Source: Granulosicoccus sp. (GTDB lineage: Bacteria > Pseudomonadota > Gammaproteobacteria > Granulosicoccales > Granulosicoccaceae). From it: a stretch of DNA of 64,000 bases. Of the stretch, positions 1 to 8,684 are shown in pieces (the first letter of the stretch is position 1; every line of letters begins with the position of its first letter). The notes beneath the pieces were generated by a model. That model worked only from the letters and a program-made list of their open reading frames with translations. It had not been told where the DNA came from and ran no database searches. Made by a program: the position numbers and the translations under genes. Location: NCBI GenBank assembly GCA_023301725.1, contig JALZUD010000010.1, positions 1 to 64,000 of the forward strand, written 5' to 3'.

Positions 1-1
1 C

Positions 2-421
2 AAAGACACCGACAGGCAAAAAGACAGAGGCGCATTCTTCAAATCTATACAAGGAACAATGAACCACCTCCTATGGGGTGACAGAATCTGGATGCACCGT
101 TTCGCTGAAACAGCAAAACCCAATAAAGAATTCATTGGCGAATCTGTAAACGAGACAGACGATTGGGCAACGTACCAATCAGCCCGACAAGAGATGGACG
201 CCATAATTGCAAACTGGACTGAGCAGCTAGACCCAATGTGGTTAACTGGAAATCTCACGTGGTTCTCTACTGCAGCCAACCGCACCATCTGTAAACCTAA
301 GCAAGTACTGGTAGTCCATTTCTTTAACCACGGCACACATCACCGAGGTCAGATCCACGCCATGTTAACTTCCGCAGGTGGAACGCCGATGGATACAGAT
401 CTGCCGCTACTGCCAGATTGA
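2..421 (+). CDS. DinB-family protein, 5' end cut by window edge
   Basis: The reading frame is open from base 2, so the gene begins outside the window and the ATG at 59 is probably internal: codons before it read DRGAFFKSIQGT and continue into MNHLLWGDRIW, the usual helix-1 region of the DinB four-helix bundle. A second conserved stretch, FFNHGTHHRGQIHAML, carries the histidines that bind a divalent metal in this superfamily. DinB-like proteins are small cytoplasmic metal-dependent proteins, some of them thiol-dependent transferases, but most are uncharacterised. The substrate here is unknown. It is followed by a 215-base gap and does not look linked to the next gene. Confidence 0.8.
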   Translation, partial: KDTDRQKDRGAFFKSIQGTMNHLLWGDRIWMHRFAETAKPNKEFIGESVNETDDWATYQSARQEMDAIIANWTEQLDPMWLTGNLTWFSTAANRTICKPKQVLVVHFFNHGTHHRGQIHAMLTSAGGTPMDTDLPLLPD

Positions 422-504
422 GATTCAATTTTTTGACGGCGCCACATGCGTTGCCATTTAACTGAATAGGAACAAAGTCACTCTCAATCGGTGCGCGGTC
501 GAAG

Positions 505-532
505 TTATAACAAATTTATAACAACTTGTTAT
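505..532. promoter_or_regulatory. Repeated TTATAACAA boxes and a 15-bp palindrome, possible operator
   Basis: TTATAACAA occurs at 505-513 and again at 516-524, spaced 11 bp (one helical turn). The second copy forms the left arm of the palindrome ATAACAA-C-TTGTTAT at 518-532. The site lies about 105 bp upstream of the YHS gene start, where a regulator could act. The site is seen in the sequence; its function is inferred and no cognate regulator is identified. Confidence 0.4.
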
Positions 533-636
533 GTTGATGGAACCCTGTTTAAAATGACTTGTCCCTTAAAACAGCGATCTTTTGGTCGTCCGAAATCTTA
601 CATTCACCACAAATTGTAAAAACAGGAACACGTCTG

Positions 637-1170
637 ATGAAAAAATTTGCTCTTGCTGCAGCCCTAACTCTGGCGGCTAACGTGGCGGTCGCTGGCGACC
701 AGTACATTGATGGATCTGGATACGCTATCGGTGGTTATGATGCGGTGGCCTATTGGAGTCTTGAGCAGTCGCCGGTAGGTACAAGCCAACCTGAAGCTAT
801 TCCGGGTAAAGAGTCCATCACGGCTGAGCACAATGGCGCTACATGGGCGTTTTCAACCGAAGAGAACCGTGACAAATTCGTATCTGATCCTGCTAAATGG
901 GCACCCCAATACGATGGTCATTGTGCCTACGGTATTGGCCAAGGTGGCAAAGTGCCTGCCAACCCTAATCTATGGCGGATTATTGACGACAAGCTGTACG
1001 TAAACATCAACCCGGCTGTAGTGGGATTCTTCGAAGAAGACCTAGACGGTAATCTAGTAGCAGCTGAGAGTGGTTGGTCCGATTTGGAAGCTGCAGCGGC
1101 TTCCGATAGAAAATGGAAAGAGATGACAGCTAACGACGGAACTTACACAGTCGAAGCTCCTCTCAAATAG
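637..1170 (+). CDS. Secreted YHS-domain protein
   Basis: I choose the ATG at 637 over the upstream in-frame ATG at 559 because it follows AGGAACA and opens a clean signal peptide (MKKFALAAALTLAANVAVAG, then D). The product is 177 residues. The mature part holds one YHS domain: GYDAVAYW, then HNGATWAFSTEENRDKF and WAPQYDGHCAYG with a conserved cysteine. YHS domains are small metal-associated modules, found for example in copper-transporting ATPases, and stand-alone exported forms are common in marine proteobacteria. The gene ends 66 bases before the bufferin operon in the same direction, so a shared role in periplasmic metal handling is plausible but inferred. Confidence 0.8.
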   Translation: MKKFALAAALTLAANVAVAGDQYIDGSGYAIGGYDAVAYWSLEQSPVGTSQPEAIPGKESITAEHNGATWAFSTEENRDKFVSDPAKWAPQYDGHCAYGIGQGGKVPANPNLWRIIDDKLYVNINPAVVGFFEEDLDGNLVAAESGWSDLEAAAASDRKWKEMTANDGTYTVEAPLK

Positions 1171-1236
1171 GCTTTTGATAGTATTCCTATCAACTACCGA
1201 ATTAAAAACTTGATTTACACTAACGGGGTATAGAGA

Positions 1237-1566
1237 ATGGCAAATTCAACCACTAATGCAGCGTTGATCGCTGGTTCAATTGTTCTGGCTATGTCAGGTG
1301 CAAGCTCGCTGCAAACTGCACAGGCTGCAGGCGCAAAAGAGAAATGTTTCGGTATTTCTTTAGCGGGTCAAAACGACTGTGCAGCAGGCCCAGGCACAAC
1401 ATGCGCAGGCACATCGACGGTTAATTACCAAGGCAACGCGTGGACTCTAGTGCCTGCAGGCGATTGCGCCAAGTACGGTGCACCAGATCAGGTTGCAAGT
1501 TTTGAGCTACCTGAGGATCGTCTCGGTTCATTGGAAGAGATCGACCGTGATCTGCCAAGCTCTTAA
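1237..1566 (+). CDS. bufA1: Bufferin-type RiPP precursor (DUF2282)
   Basis: A 109-residue protein with an N-terminal signal-like segment (residues 1-31) and four cysteines, C37, C48, C56 and C77, in the DUF2282 arrangement ([30 protein letters not shown]). In the bufferin system the adjacent MNIO enzyme modifies core cysteines to thiooxazole-type groups, and the exported peptide binds copper. A 30-residue acidic tail follows the last cysteine and ends in DRDLPSS. It is the first gene of a tight operon with bufB, bufC and a DoxX gene. The start follows a purine-rich RBS (TAGAGA). Confidence 0.87.
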   Translation: MANSTTNAALIAGSIVLAMSGASSLQTAQAAGAKEKCFGISLAGQNDCAAGPGTTCAGTSTVNYQGNAWTLVPAGDCAKYGAPDQVASFELPEDRLGSLEEIDRDLPSS

Positions 1567-1600
1567 CTGAAGATCGTTAGAAAACCATTGGTACGCGACC

Positions 1601-2506
1601 ATGTTGTCGCCATTGATGGAAAATTCTGGCAGCCAAAACCGTTTTCGGTCTTGGCTGCCAGAACTAGGAGGTCTGTGCCTTAAACCCCAGCATTACCAAG
1701 ATATTCTTCAAAACCTGCCCTGTGTTGGCTGGTTTGAAGTTCACGCCGAAAACTATCTTGGCGACGGCGGTGCACCGCTTCATTACCTAGAAAAAATACG
1801 AGAGCATTACGAGCTGTCAGTTCACGGTGTTGGCTTGTCAATTGGCTCAGCTCAAGGTATTAACGAGCAACACCTAGCCCGAGTTGCCAACATGGTTGAG
1901 AGGTTTCAACCCGCCTCGTTTAGTGAGCATCTGGCGTGGTCAACTCACGACAATCAGTTCTACAGTGACCTACTGCCTGTTCCATACAATAAGGAAGTGG
2001 AGGAGTTGGTCTGCCAGCATATCAATCAGATACAAGATCGATTGAAGCGGCAAATGCTGCTGGAAAATCCTTCAAACTACTTGACCATGGAAAACAGCAC
2101 GCAAGAAGAAACACACATGCTTAGCAACATCGTTAAAAATACTGGGTGCGGTCTCTTGCTGGACGTGAACAACGTATACATTTCTGCGCATAACTGCGGC
2201 TACAACGCTCTTGACTATATTTCATCGCTGCCATTATCTGAGGTGGGCGAAATTCATTTAGCAGGGCATGCAACAGACACCGCAGTTTCAGACGAACCAC
2301 TGTTGATTGATACACACGACAGACAAGTGTCCGATCCTGTGTGGAAGCTGTATGAAGCCACATTGGGGCTTACGGGTGCGAAGCCTACGCTTATTGAGTG
2401 GGATGCCGATGTCCCCGAATGGACGGTGTTCTTGAGCGAACTAGGTCGAGCCAACAAACTCCTGGAAAGAGCTGCTGTGCCCAGTAGTGTTGACAATGCT
2501 GGATAG
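1601..2506 (+). CDS. bufB: MNIO-family peptide-modifying enzyme (DUF692)
   Basis: A 301-residue TIM-barrel protein of the DUF692/MNIO family (multinuclear non-heme iron oxidative enzymes). Family motifs are visible in order: WFEVHAENYLGDGG, SVHGVGLSIGSA, FSEHLAWS, LLENPSNYL, GLLLDVNNVYISAHN, GEIHLAGH, IDTHDRQVSDPVW and LIEWDADVPEW. The His, Glu and Asp residues in these motifs supply the iron ligands in characterised relatives. It should oxidise core cysteines of the upstream DUF2282 precursor in the cytoplasm before export. A second ATG at 1616 is a possible start. The gap to bufA1 is 34 bases, and the 3' end overlaps bufC. Confidence 0.92.
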   Translation: MLSPLMENSGSQNRFRSWLPELGGLCLKPQHYQDILQNLPCVGWFEVHAENYLGDGGAPLHYLEKIREHYELSVHGVGLSIGSAQGINEQHLARVANMVERFQPASFSEHLAWSTHDNQFYSDLLPVPYNKEVEELVCQHINQIQDRLKRQMLLENPSNYLTMENSTQEETHMLSNIVKNTGCGLLLDVNNVYISAHNCGYNALDYISSLPLSEVGEIHLAGHATDTAVSDEPLLIDTHDRQVSDPVWKLYEATLGLTGAKPTLIEWDADVPEWTVFLSELGRANKLLERAAVPSSVDNAG

Positions 2507-3251
2507 TTTCCAGCTTGAAACAGGCCTTGCGCTAAACAACCCCGATGTTCAATGCCCTCACACAGTAGCGGGGCGGACAAGTGATGGAAGCTCGCGGCGC
2601 TTTAATGTTTATCGCAACAATCGAGCGGGTAGTTTGATTGGCTCGTTAAGAGACACCTATCCAGTGTTGTGCCGATTACTAGGCGATGAGTTTTTCCAAG
2701 CGGCTGCTCGACAGTTCATAGACCTTAACCCGCCCACGGGGCCGGTGCTTAGTGAGTACGGTAATGGTTTTGGAGACTTTGTCCAACAATTGCCAGGCTC
2801 GGATAGGTATCCTTATCTTGCCGATGTTGCAGAGCTTGAATGGAGGCGGTTGCAGAGTTATCACGCAGCCGATGATGAGACATTAACTCCAGCTGATCTG
2901 CAATCGATTGAACCTTCGCGCTTACTAGCATCCAAGTTGACGCTGCATAGCGCGGTGGCTGTGATTGAATCTAATTGGGCCATCGGAAGCCTTTGGAGCA
3001 ATTCACAATCAGATAACGGACACAAGCTGGATCTTGTCCAAGCGGAAATCGTATTGATATGCCGACCACAGTGGAATGTCCAGCAAACGATAATAAGCGC
3101 TGAAAGTGCTTGTTTTATGCAGTACCTTACTAGTGGCTTATCGATTGAAGAAGCCGCAACACAATGCTTAAGTGAGTATCTGGATTTCGACACGGGCTTC
3201 CATTTGCAAGGCTTGCTGGCAGCTGGTACATTTTCTAACAATATTCATTAA
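2496..3251 (+). CDS. bufC: MNIO partner protein (DUF2063 / BufC type)
   Basis: A 251-residue protein, counted from the ATG at 2496 (an upstream in-frame GTG at 2487 is also possible), overlapping bufB by 11 bases. The N-terminal half is a DUF2063 domain: RFNVYRNNRAGSLIGSL, YPVLCRLLGDEFF, FIDLNPPTGPVLSEYG and PYLADVAELEW. In bufferin and related RiPP systems this partner recruits the precursor to the MNIO enzyme, a role like that of RiPP recognition elements. The C-terminal half (roughly 130-250) is more variable. Translational coupling with bufB fits a stoichiometric complex. Confidence 0.88.
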   Translation: MLDSFQLETGLALNNPDVQCPHTVAGRTSDGSSRRFNVYRNNRAGSLIGSLRDTYPVLCRLLGDEFFQAAARQFIDLNPPTGPVLSEYGNGFGDFVQQLPGSDRYPYLADVAELEWRRLQSYHAADDETLTPADLQSIEPSRLLASKLTLHSAVAVIESNWAIGSLWSNSQSDNGHKLDLVQAEIVLICRPQWNVQQTIISAESACFMQYLTSGLSIEEAATQCLSEYLDFDTGFHLQGLLAAGTFSNNIH

Positions 3252-3278
3252 TTTTTTGACGAGCACATAGGCCCTCAT

Positions 3279-3839
3279 ATGTTTAGTTTCTTTCGTCGTT
3301 TTCACGATGCACTGTTTTTTATTCTGCGCAAATCTGAAGGGTGGTTGCCCGGTCTGACGGCTCGATTCGTTTTCGCAGCTGTGTTGTTTGTCTATTTTTT
3401 CAATTCTGCAAAAACCAAAGTGGGTGAATTGCCCGGTGGTTTTTTTCAATTGCAGGATGGGGCGTTTTTCCAGATCATGCCCGCGGTGGTCGAGCGCTTT
3501 AATTACGACGCATCAACAGTTCCGCTGTTCCCTTATCAGATTATTGTTTATGCTGGGACGTACCTTGAATTCATTTTGCCTGCGTTGATAGTGATAGGTC
3601 TGTTCACTCGACTGTCGGCAGTGGGTATGATCATTTTTATCTTTGTGCAGTCATATGTTGATATTACGGCTCATGCGGTGGGTGCAGAAACTATTGGCGC
3701 GTTCTTCGACAAAGCGACAGATTCTGCCATTTTAGATCAACGAGCTTTATGGGTATTCTTGCTACTGTATCTTGCAGTCTATGGTGCAGGAAAGCTGTCA
3801 GTGGACTATTTATTTGGTCGTAGAAGGCCTCTTAGATAG
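3279..3839 (+). CDS. DoxX-family integral membrane protein
   Basis: A 186-residue protein with four predicted membrane segments (about 27-42, 84-105, 110-128 and 156-173) and the DoxX-type motifs FVFAAVLFVYFFNSAKTK and YLEFILPALIVIGLFTR. DoxX-family proteins recur as the last gene of bufferin (gig-like) operons. Their biochemical role there is not settled, though a redox or quinone-linked function has been suggested for the family. It follows bufC after 27 bases and is likely cotranscribed with it. Confidence 0.85.
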   Translation: MFSFFRRFHDALFFILRKSEGWLPGLTARFVFAAVLFVYFFNSAKTKVGELPGGFFQLQDGAFFQIMPAVVERFNYDASTVPLFPYQIIVYAGTYLEFILPALIVIGLFTRLSAVGMIIFIFVQSYVDITAHAVGAETIGAFFDKATDSAILDQRALWVFLLLYLAVYGAGKLSVDYLFGRRRPLR

Positions 3840-3849
3840 ATACGAAAGC

Positions 3850-3901
3850 CCCTAGAGCGGACTAGAGCGGGACGTTAGCATCCTGTACGTTCGCTCTAGG
3901 G
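3850..3901. terminator. Inverted repeat between convergent genes, possible terminator
   Basis: CCCTAGAGCG (3850-3859) pairs perfectly with CGCTCTAGGG (3892-3901) across a 32-base loop, just after the bufferin operon and before the convergent DUF3179 gene. There is no T run on either side, so factor-independent termination is uncertain. CTAGAGCGG is also present as a direct repeat (3852 and 3863). Confidence 0.35.
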
Positions 3902-4010
3902 CCTCGGCCAGTGAGGATACCTTCCTCGTTAGGTTTGTATCAACGAGCAACGTCTTGTGAGCCCAAAAGTGCGCGCCCTCGCTGGTTTAGTCGTGCTATC
4001 CACCACAAGA

Positions 4011-5411
4011 TCAAGGCTGGTACAGCTCGCTCTTCACTCCCATAAAGTTCTCCCAAGCAAACCAGTAAGAGATATGGCCGGGCAGTCTTGCACGCTTCTG
4101 CTTACCATCGCTTGATACAAGAACATTCTCACCCATTACCCACAGCATATCGTCAGACACTAAATCCCCCGTAGGCGACAAGAAAAACACCTCGCCCTCG
4201 TTACGTTCATAAGCGCGCACAGTGCGCTTATCTGCATCTCCCACAAGCACTAGAGGCAGGGCGCCCGCCTTGTCATTAATGACCGGCGTATCTGCAAATG
4301 CAGACAACGGCCACGCTTTGCTAGATGCAACACTCCTGATGCCGAATACGTAGTCTTTTTGTAAGGCTTGGGTCTCATCTTTGAGGAATGCGGGAAACAT
4401 TAAATCCGGGCTGGCGAAATACTCCTGATAGACAACACCTGAACCGTAGTTACGAACGTACCCCGTTTGCAGTGACAGCACCATGGTGTCTGGATGTTGC
4501 TCATGCCAGGCTTGCCATGTAGTGATTGCCATGGGCCGCACCTTGAGTTTGATATCTTGGGCAACCATTGAACCCACGACAGGTTCTCCACTAAACTGAT
4601 TCCATAGACTGTTGGTTGCACGGTCAAACATCAGTTTGTTTGAACGGAAGAGTAGGCCGGATGACCCGAATACCAGAGGTTCGTCTGAGGCGTCTGTTAA
4701 GGTCTCGTACAAAATGCCACTGCCACATAATGTGCAGTAGGCGAGGGCCACAGGCACGCCACCAATGACATCGTTGGCCATCTCGTGCCAACCCATAATT
4801 CGTAATGGATACGCGCGCACATCGCCATTGATTTCGATACCGAATACCAGATCCGTGTCGAGTAGGTAATCTGCCTCGGAAGCGCTGAGAAAGGTGGCAT
4901 TATCCAGCGATGGAATGCCATCGAACTGCACACCACCCCAAACCACTTCCTCAAGCCTGATGCGCATATTCTCACGTGTGCCATACGGTTCATCAAACAG
5001 TGTTCTGAAACGCTCATCGGTATTGCCCAGAAACCTAAGCTTTAGCGCTTTGTAAGTGGCATGCGGGATAATCTCTGGATGCCGCTCCTGCCACTTGTAT
5101 GCATCGTGCCAAGTGGTTATCTGTTGTCCGGTTAATTGGGACAAGACGTTAGCGACATGCGTATTCGAGCCCGTCCAGCGCATGGCAAGCACCAGTGTGG
5201 GAATCAGGCTCTTGTCATTGAGTGCGGCAAGCTCTTCAACTACGGGTACTTTGGCCGCTCCCTGAGCTGAAAATAGCTGCAGGCTAAGTTCTGCAATTCT
5301 TTCATTCGAGCTATCTGTGGCCGCACTTACGCCTGCAAATAAATACAACGCTAAAGCTGTTAAGTAGGCAGCTACTAGGCCTGATGCTCGTGCCCTGTTT
5401 TTTGTTGTCAT
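4011..5411 (-). CDS. Secreted DUF3179-domain protein
   Basis: A 466-residue exported protein with a signal peptide at about 1-31 (hydrophobic stretch ending AGVSAAT). An N-terminal helical region (about 40-130) contains the segment LIPTLVLAMRWTGSNT. The rest is a DUF3179 domain: ISLDNATFLSASEADYL, VFGIEINGDVRAYPLRIMGWHEMANDVIGGVPVALAYCTLCGSG, and FGSSGLLFRSNKLMFDRATNS. The CTLC pair is a family hallmark and suggests metal or redox chemistry. No function is established for the family. The gene converges on the bufferin operon, and its ATG follows GAGAAG at a suitable distance. Confidence 0.85.
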   Translation of the reverse strand: MTTKNRARASGLVAAYLTALALYLFAGVSAATDSSNERIAELSLQLFSAQGAAKVPVVEELAALNDKSLIPTLVLAMRWTGSNTHVANVLSQLTGQQITTWHDAYKWQERHPEIIPHATYKALKLRFLGNTDERFRTLFDEPYGTRENMRIRLEEVVWGGVQFDGIPSLDNATFLSASEADYLLDTDLVFGIEINGDVRAYPLRIMGWHEMANDVIGGVPVALAYCTLCGSGILYETLTDASDEPLVFGSSGLLFRSNKLMFDRATNSLWNQFSGEPVVGSMVAQDIKLKVRPMAITTWQAWHEQHPDTMVLSLQTGYVRNYGSGVVYQEYFASPDLMFPAFLKDETQALQKDYVFGIRSVASSKAWPLSAFADTPVINDKAGALPLVLVGDADKRTVRAYERNEGEVFFLSPTGDLVSDDMLWVMGENVLVSSDGKQKRARLPGHISYWFAWENFMGVKSELYQP

Positions 5412-5701
5412 TGGGTCTTCTCACTTAAGCGCTTTACGGTAGGAGTCTAACTTGTTGGTTGCTGTGATTGGATATCGTGCTTAACATTTGTGCCGAGGTT
5501 ATTGGCTATATTTTGAGGACTCACGCACTTTTTCAGAGCGCAAACTGCATCAAAATATTGCAGAGTCATTGGCAAACTTACCATCGAAAAACACTAAAGC
5601 CTTGAAACTATTATATAAATAATTATGGCATGCACCATGTAACAGTATCGTGGATTGCTCAAGCTGGAGCAGCGTTTTAACTCACAACAAGAGATCCCCA
5701 C

Positions 5702-6994
5702 ATGCCATTACTCCATCGTTTCAAGTTATCAGGGCTCGTCGCGGCCAGTCTGGGAATAGCTAGTTTTTCGTTGCACGCACAGGACGACACAATCAAGGTC
5801 GGTGTTCTGCACTCGCTTTCAGGAACCATGGCGATTTCAGAGACCACCCTGAAAGACACCATGCTGATGTTGATTGATCAGCAGAATGAAAACGGCGGCT
5901 TGCTAGGAAAGCAGTTGGAAGCGGTGGTTGTAGATCCTGCCTCTGATTGGCCATTATTTGCTGAGAAAGCTCGTGAGCTGATTGAGCAAGAAGGTGTTGC
6001 TGCAACCTTTGGAGCCTGGACATCAGTGTCCCGCAAGTCAGTGCTCCCTGTGTTCGAGGAATTGAACAGTGTGCTGTTTTATCCTGTGCAATATGAAGGC
6101 GAAGAATCCTCGAAAAATGTTTTCTACACTGGAGCTGCCCCAAACCAGCAGGCCATCCCTGCTGTCGATTATCTGACCAATGAAATTGGCGTGGAGCGAT
6201 GGGTATTAGCGGGAACCGATTATGTTTATCCGCGTACCACCAATAAAATTCTTGAAGCTTATCTGCAGGCCAATGGCGTTGCCAGTGAAGACATCATGAT
6301 CAACTACACACCTTTTGGGCATGCTGATTGGCAGTCGATTGTCTCAGACATCAAGAAGTTTGGTTCTGAGGGCAAAAAGACAGCGGTAGTTTCTACAGTG
6401 AATGGCGATGCCAACGTGCCTTTTTATAAAGAGTTGGGAAATCAGGGAGTCTCAGCTGAAGATATTCCAGTTATTGCGTTTTCAGTGGGTGAAGAAGAAT
6501 TATCAGGATTTGACACTGAGCCTCTAGTCGGGCACTTGGCTGCGTGGAATTACTTCATGAGCGTTGATGCTGAAGCTAATGATGCATTCATTGATAGCTG
6601 GCTTGATTACATTGGCGATGATGCACGTGTAACGAATGATCCTATGGAAGCTCACTACATCGGTTTTAACATGTGGGTAAAAGCTGTTGAAAAAGCTGGG
6701 ACAACAGATCCATCGGCTGTACAGGATGCACTGATTGGTGTGTCTGTTCCAAATCTTACAGGTGGGTACTCAACCATGATGCCTAACCACCACATCACTA
6801 AACCTGTATTAATTGGCGAAATACAGGACGATGGTCAATTCGAAGTGGTTTGGGAAACTCCAGGACTAGTTGCAGGCGATGCGTGGTCAGATTTTCTGGA
6901 AAGCAGTAAGGACATTATCTCTGACTGGCGTGCACCGCTGTCTTGCGGTAACTACAATGTCAGCACTGGTGTTTGTTCGGGACAGAACCTTTAG
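5702..6994 (+). CDS. urtA: Urea ABC transporter, periplasmic binding protein
   Basis: A 430-residue type I periplasmic binding protein of the UrtA group. A signal peptide (about 1-26, ending SLHAQ) is followed by IKVGVLHSLSGTMAISE, then FGAWTSVSRKSVLPVFEE and LFYPVQYEGEESS, all typical of UrtA rather than of branched amino acid binding proteins. It delivers urea or short-chain amides to the UrtBC permease. It is the first gene of urtABCDE and lies 55 bases before urtB. A 290-base upstream region should contain the promoter; I saw no convincing sigma-54 site there. Confidence 0.95.
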   Translation: MPLLHRFKLSGLVAASLGIASFSLHAQDDTIKVGVLHSLSGTMAISETTLKDTMLMLIDQQNENGGLLGKQLEAVVVDPASDWPLFAEKARELIEQEGVAATFGAWTSVSRKSVLPVFEELNSVLFYPVQYEGEESSKNVFYTGAAPNQQAIPAVDYLTNEIGVERWVLAGTDYVYPRTTNKILEAYLQANGVASEDIMINYTPFGHADWQSIVSDIKKFGSEGKKTAVVSTVNGDANVPFYKELGNQGVSAEDIPVIAFSVGEEELSGFDTEPLVGHLAAWNYFMSVDAEANDAFIDSWLDYIGDDARVTNDPMEAHYIGFNMWVKAVEKAGTTDPSAVQDALIGVSVPNLTGGYSTMMPNHHITKPVLIGEIQDDGQFEVVWETPGLVAGDAWSDFLESSKDIISDWRAPLSCGNYNVSTGVCSGQNL

Positions 6995-7049
6995 GATCCA
7001 AACCCTTTCTTAGCGCAAGGATGCGCTTTATCCTCACTCGAGTTTATCT

Positions 7050-8681
7050 ATGTCCCTTCGCACTGCGATAGTGTCCATCGCTGCACTATGTCTTATGATT
7101 TCCCATCAGCATGTTCAGGCTGAAGTAACAACCGGAATCGATGAATTAGATCCTATATTCGAGGCTTTCTATGAGGGTAAAGGTGACACCCGAACGCAGG
7201 CGCTTGATGCGCTAGCTGCTCTGTCCCTGCCGGATGAGCAACCGGATACGCGGGAACTTTTGCAGGGTATTCTCGATGGAGATCTGATGTTCCATCAGCC
7301 CTCCAGTACGATTGTCTGGGCTACAAAGGACGGGCGAGAGTTTGCAATGATCTCACTCGATCGAGCCGAGGACCTGGGGCGTGATAGTAGTCGTAAGGTC
7401 AAGCGCCTTAAATTAAATAACAGTATTCGCGGTTATTTGCGTCAACTCATTGCAGGGCTTGGTCTTTACTCAGAAAATTCTGCCGAGCGACTCACCGCTA
7501 TCGAGGCACTAATTGATAACCCAAAATCAATCGAGCAAATCACGCTAGACGAGTTACTGGAAAATGAGCAAGATGAAGCGGTACTGGCTGCATTGAAGTC
7601 TTTGGCCACACGCAAGCAACTGGGATCTACCGATCCTTACATAAGACTCGAAGCTGTCAATGCTTTACGCACCGATTTGTCATCCGAGTCGCGCGCAGCC
7701 GTTGTGCGTCTTCAGAATACTGACGAAGATGAGACTGTTCGAGAAGCAGCCTCCGCAGTTCGCATTTTTCACGAACAACAAGTGAAACTATTTGGCTGGG
7801 CTGAAACATTGTTTTTCGGACTCAGCCTTGGATCAGTGCTAGTGCTGGCAGCCATCGGCTTAGCGATCAGCTTCGGGGTCATGGGTGTGATCAACATGGC
7901 ACATGGCGAATTAATCATGCTGGGTGCCTACTGCGCTTGGGCTATGCAACAACTGATGCCTCAATCAATTGCAGCAGCATTGCTGATATCCATACCGATA
8001 GCTTTCTTATTCACTGGGGCAGTCGGAATTATTATTGAGCGGACAGTGATTCGGTTTCTCTACGGGCGACCTCTTGAAACCTTACTAGCCACGTTTGGGA
8101 TCAGCTTAATACTTCAACAAGTGGTACGCACATTTGTATCGCCACAAAACGTACCTGTTGCCAACCCAGACTTCATGAGTGGAGTCCTGCAGATAAACGG
8201 GGTGTTCAGCCTGACCTTGAACCGGATGTACATCCTAGTGTTCTGTCTTGTTGTATTTGCAGCGTTGGTGGCGTTGCTCAAATACAGTCGCTTCGGGTTA
8301 GAGGTTCGTGCCGTGTCGCAGAACCGATCTATGGCAAGAGCAATGGGTGTGCCCTCAGCCAGAATTGACTCGTTAACGTTTGGCTTGGGCGCAGGGATTG
8401 CTGGAGTGGCAGGCGTGGCATTGTCACAACTGACGAATGTCGGTCCAAACCTAGGTCAGGCTTATATAGTTGATAGTTTTATGGTGGTGGTATTTGGGGG
8501 TGTGGGCAATCTATGGGGCACGTTGATCAGCGGCATGACCTTGGGTATTGCCAACAAGTTAATGGAGCCTTGGGCTGGGGCTATTCTCGCCAAAATTCTT
8601 GTGCTGGTTTTTCTGATCATGTTCATACAAAAGAGGCCACGCGGATTATTTCCGCAACGTGGTCGCGCGGTGGAGGGCTAG
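7050..8681 (+). CDS. urtB: Urea ABC transporter permease UrtB
   Basis: A 543-residue inner membrane permease with the long N-terminal extension characteristic of UrtB. A signal-like segment (1-24) leads into a helical-repeat region (about 25-245) with HEAT-like units such as RLTAIEALIDNP and YIRLEAVNAL. The LivH-like permease domain follows (about 250-540), including GVMGVINMAHGELIMLGAY and LLATFGISLILQQ. It forms the translocation path with UrtC. The TAG stop is followed after three bases by the urtC start, so the genes are coupled. Confidence 0.95.
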   Translation: MSLRTAIVSIAALCLMISHQHVQAEVTTGIDELDPIFEAFYEGKGDTRTQALDALAALSLPDEQPDTRELLQGILDGDLMFHQPSSTIVWATKDGREFAMISLDRAEDLGRDSSRKVKRLKLNNSIRGYLRQLIAGLGLYSENSAERLTAIEALIDNPKSIEQITLDELLENEQDEAVLAALKSLATRKQLGSTDPYIRLEAVNALRTDLSSESRAAVVRLQNTDEDETVREAASAVRIFHEQQVKLFGWAETLFFGLSLGSVLVLAAIGLAISFGVMGVINMAHGELIMLGAYCAWAMQQLMPQSIAAALLISIPIAFLFTGAVGIIIERTVIRFLYGRPLETLLATFGISLILQQVVRTFVSPQNVPVANPDFMSGVLQINGVFSLTLNRMYILVFCLVVFAALVALLKYSRFGLEVRAVSQNRSMARAMGVPSARIDSLTFGLGAGIAGVAGVALSQLTNVGPNLGQAYIVDSFMVVVFGGVGNLWGTLISGMTLGIANKLMEPWAGAILAKILVLVFLIMFIQKRPRGLFPQRGRAVEG

Positions 8682-8684
8682 ATC

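Noticed and set aside
559-636. Upstream extension of the YHS gene to the ATG at 559
   Set aside because: The added 26 residues precede a perfect signal peptide, and the ATG at 637 has its own ribosome site.
5412-5701. Sigma-54 promoter upstream of urtA
   Set aside because: TGGCA-like strings occur, but none has the matching GC element at the right spacing.
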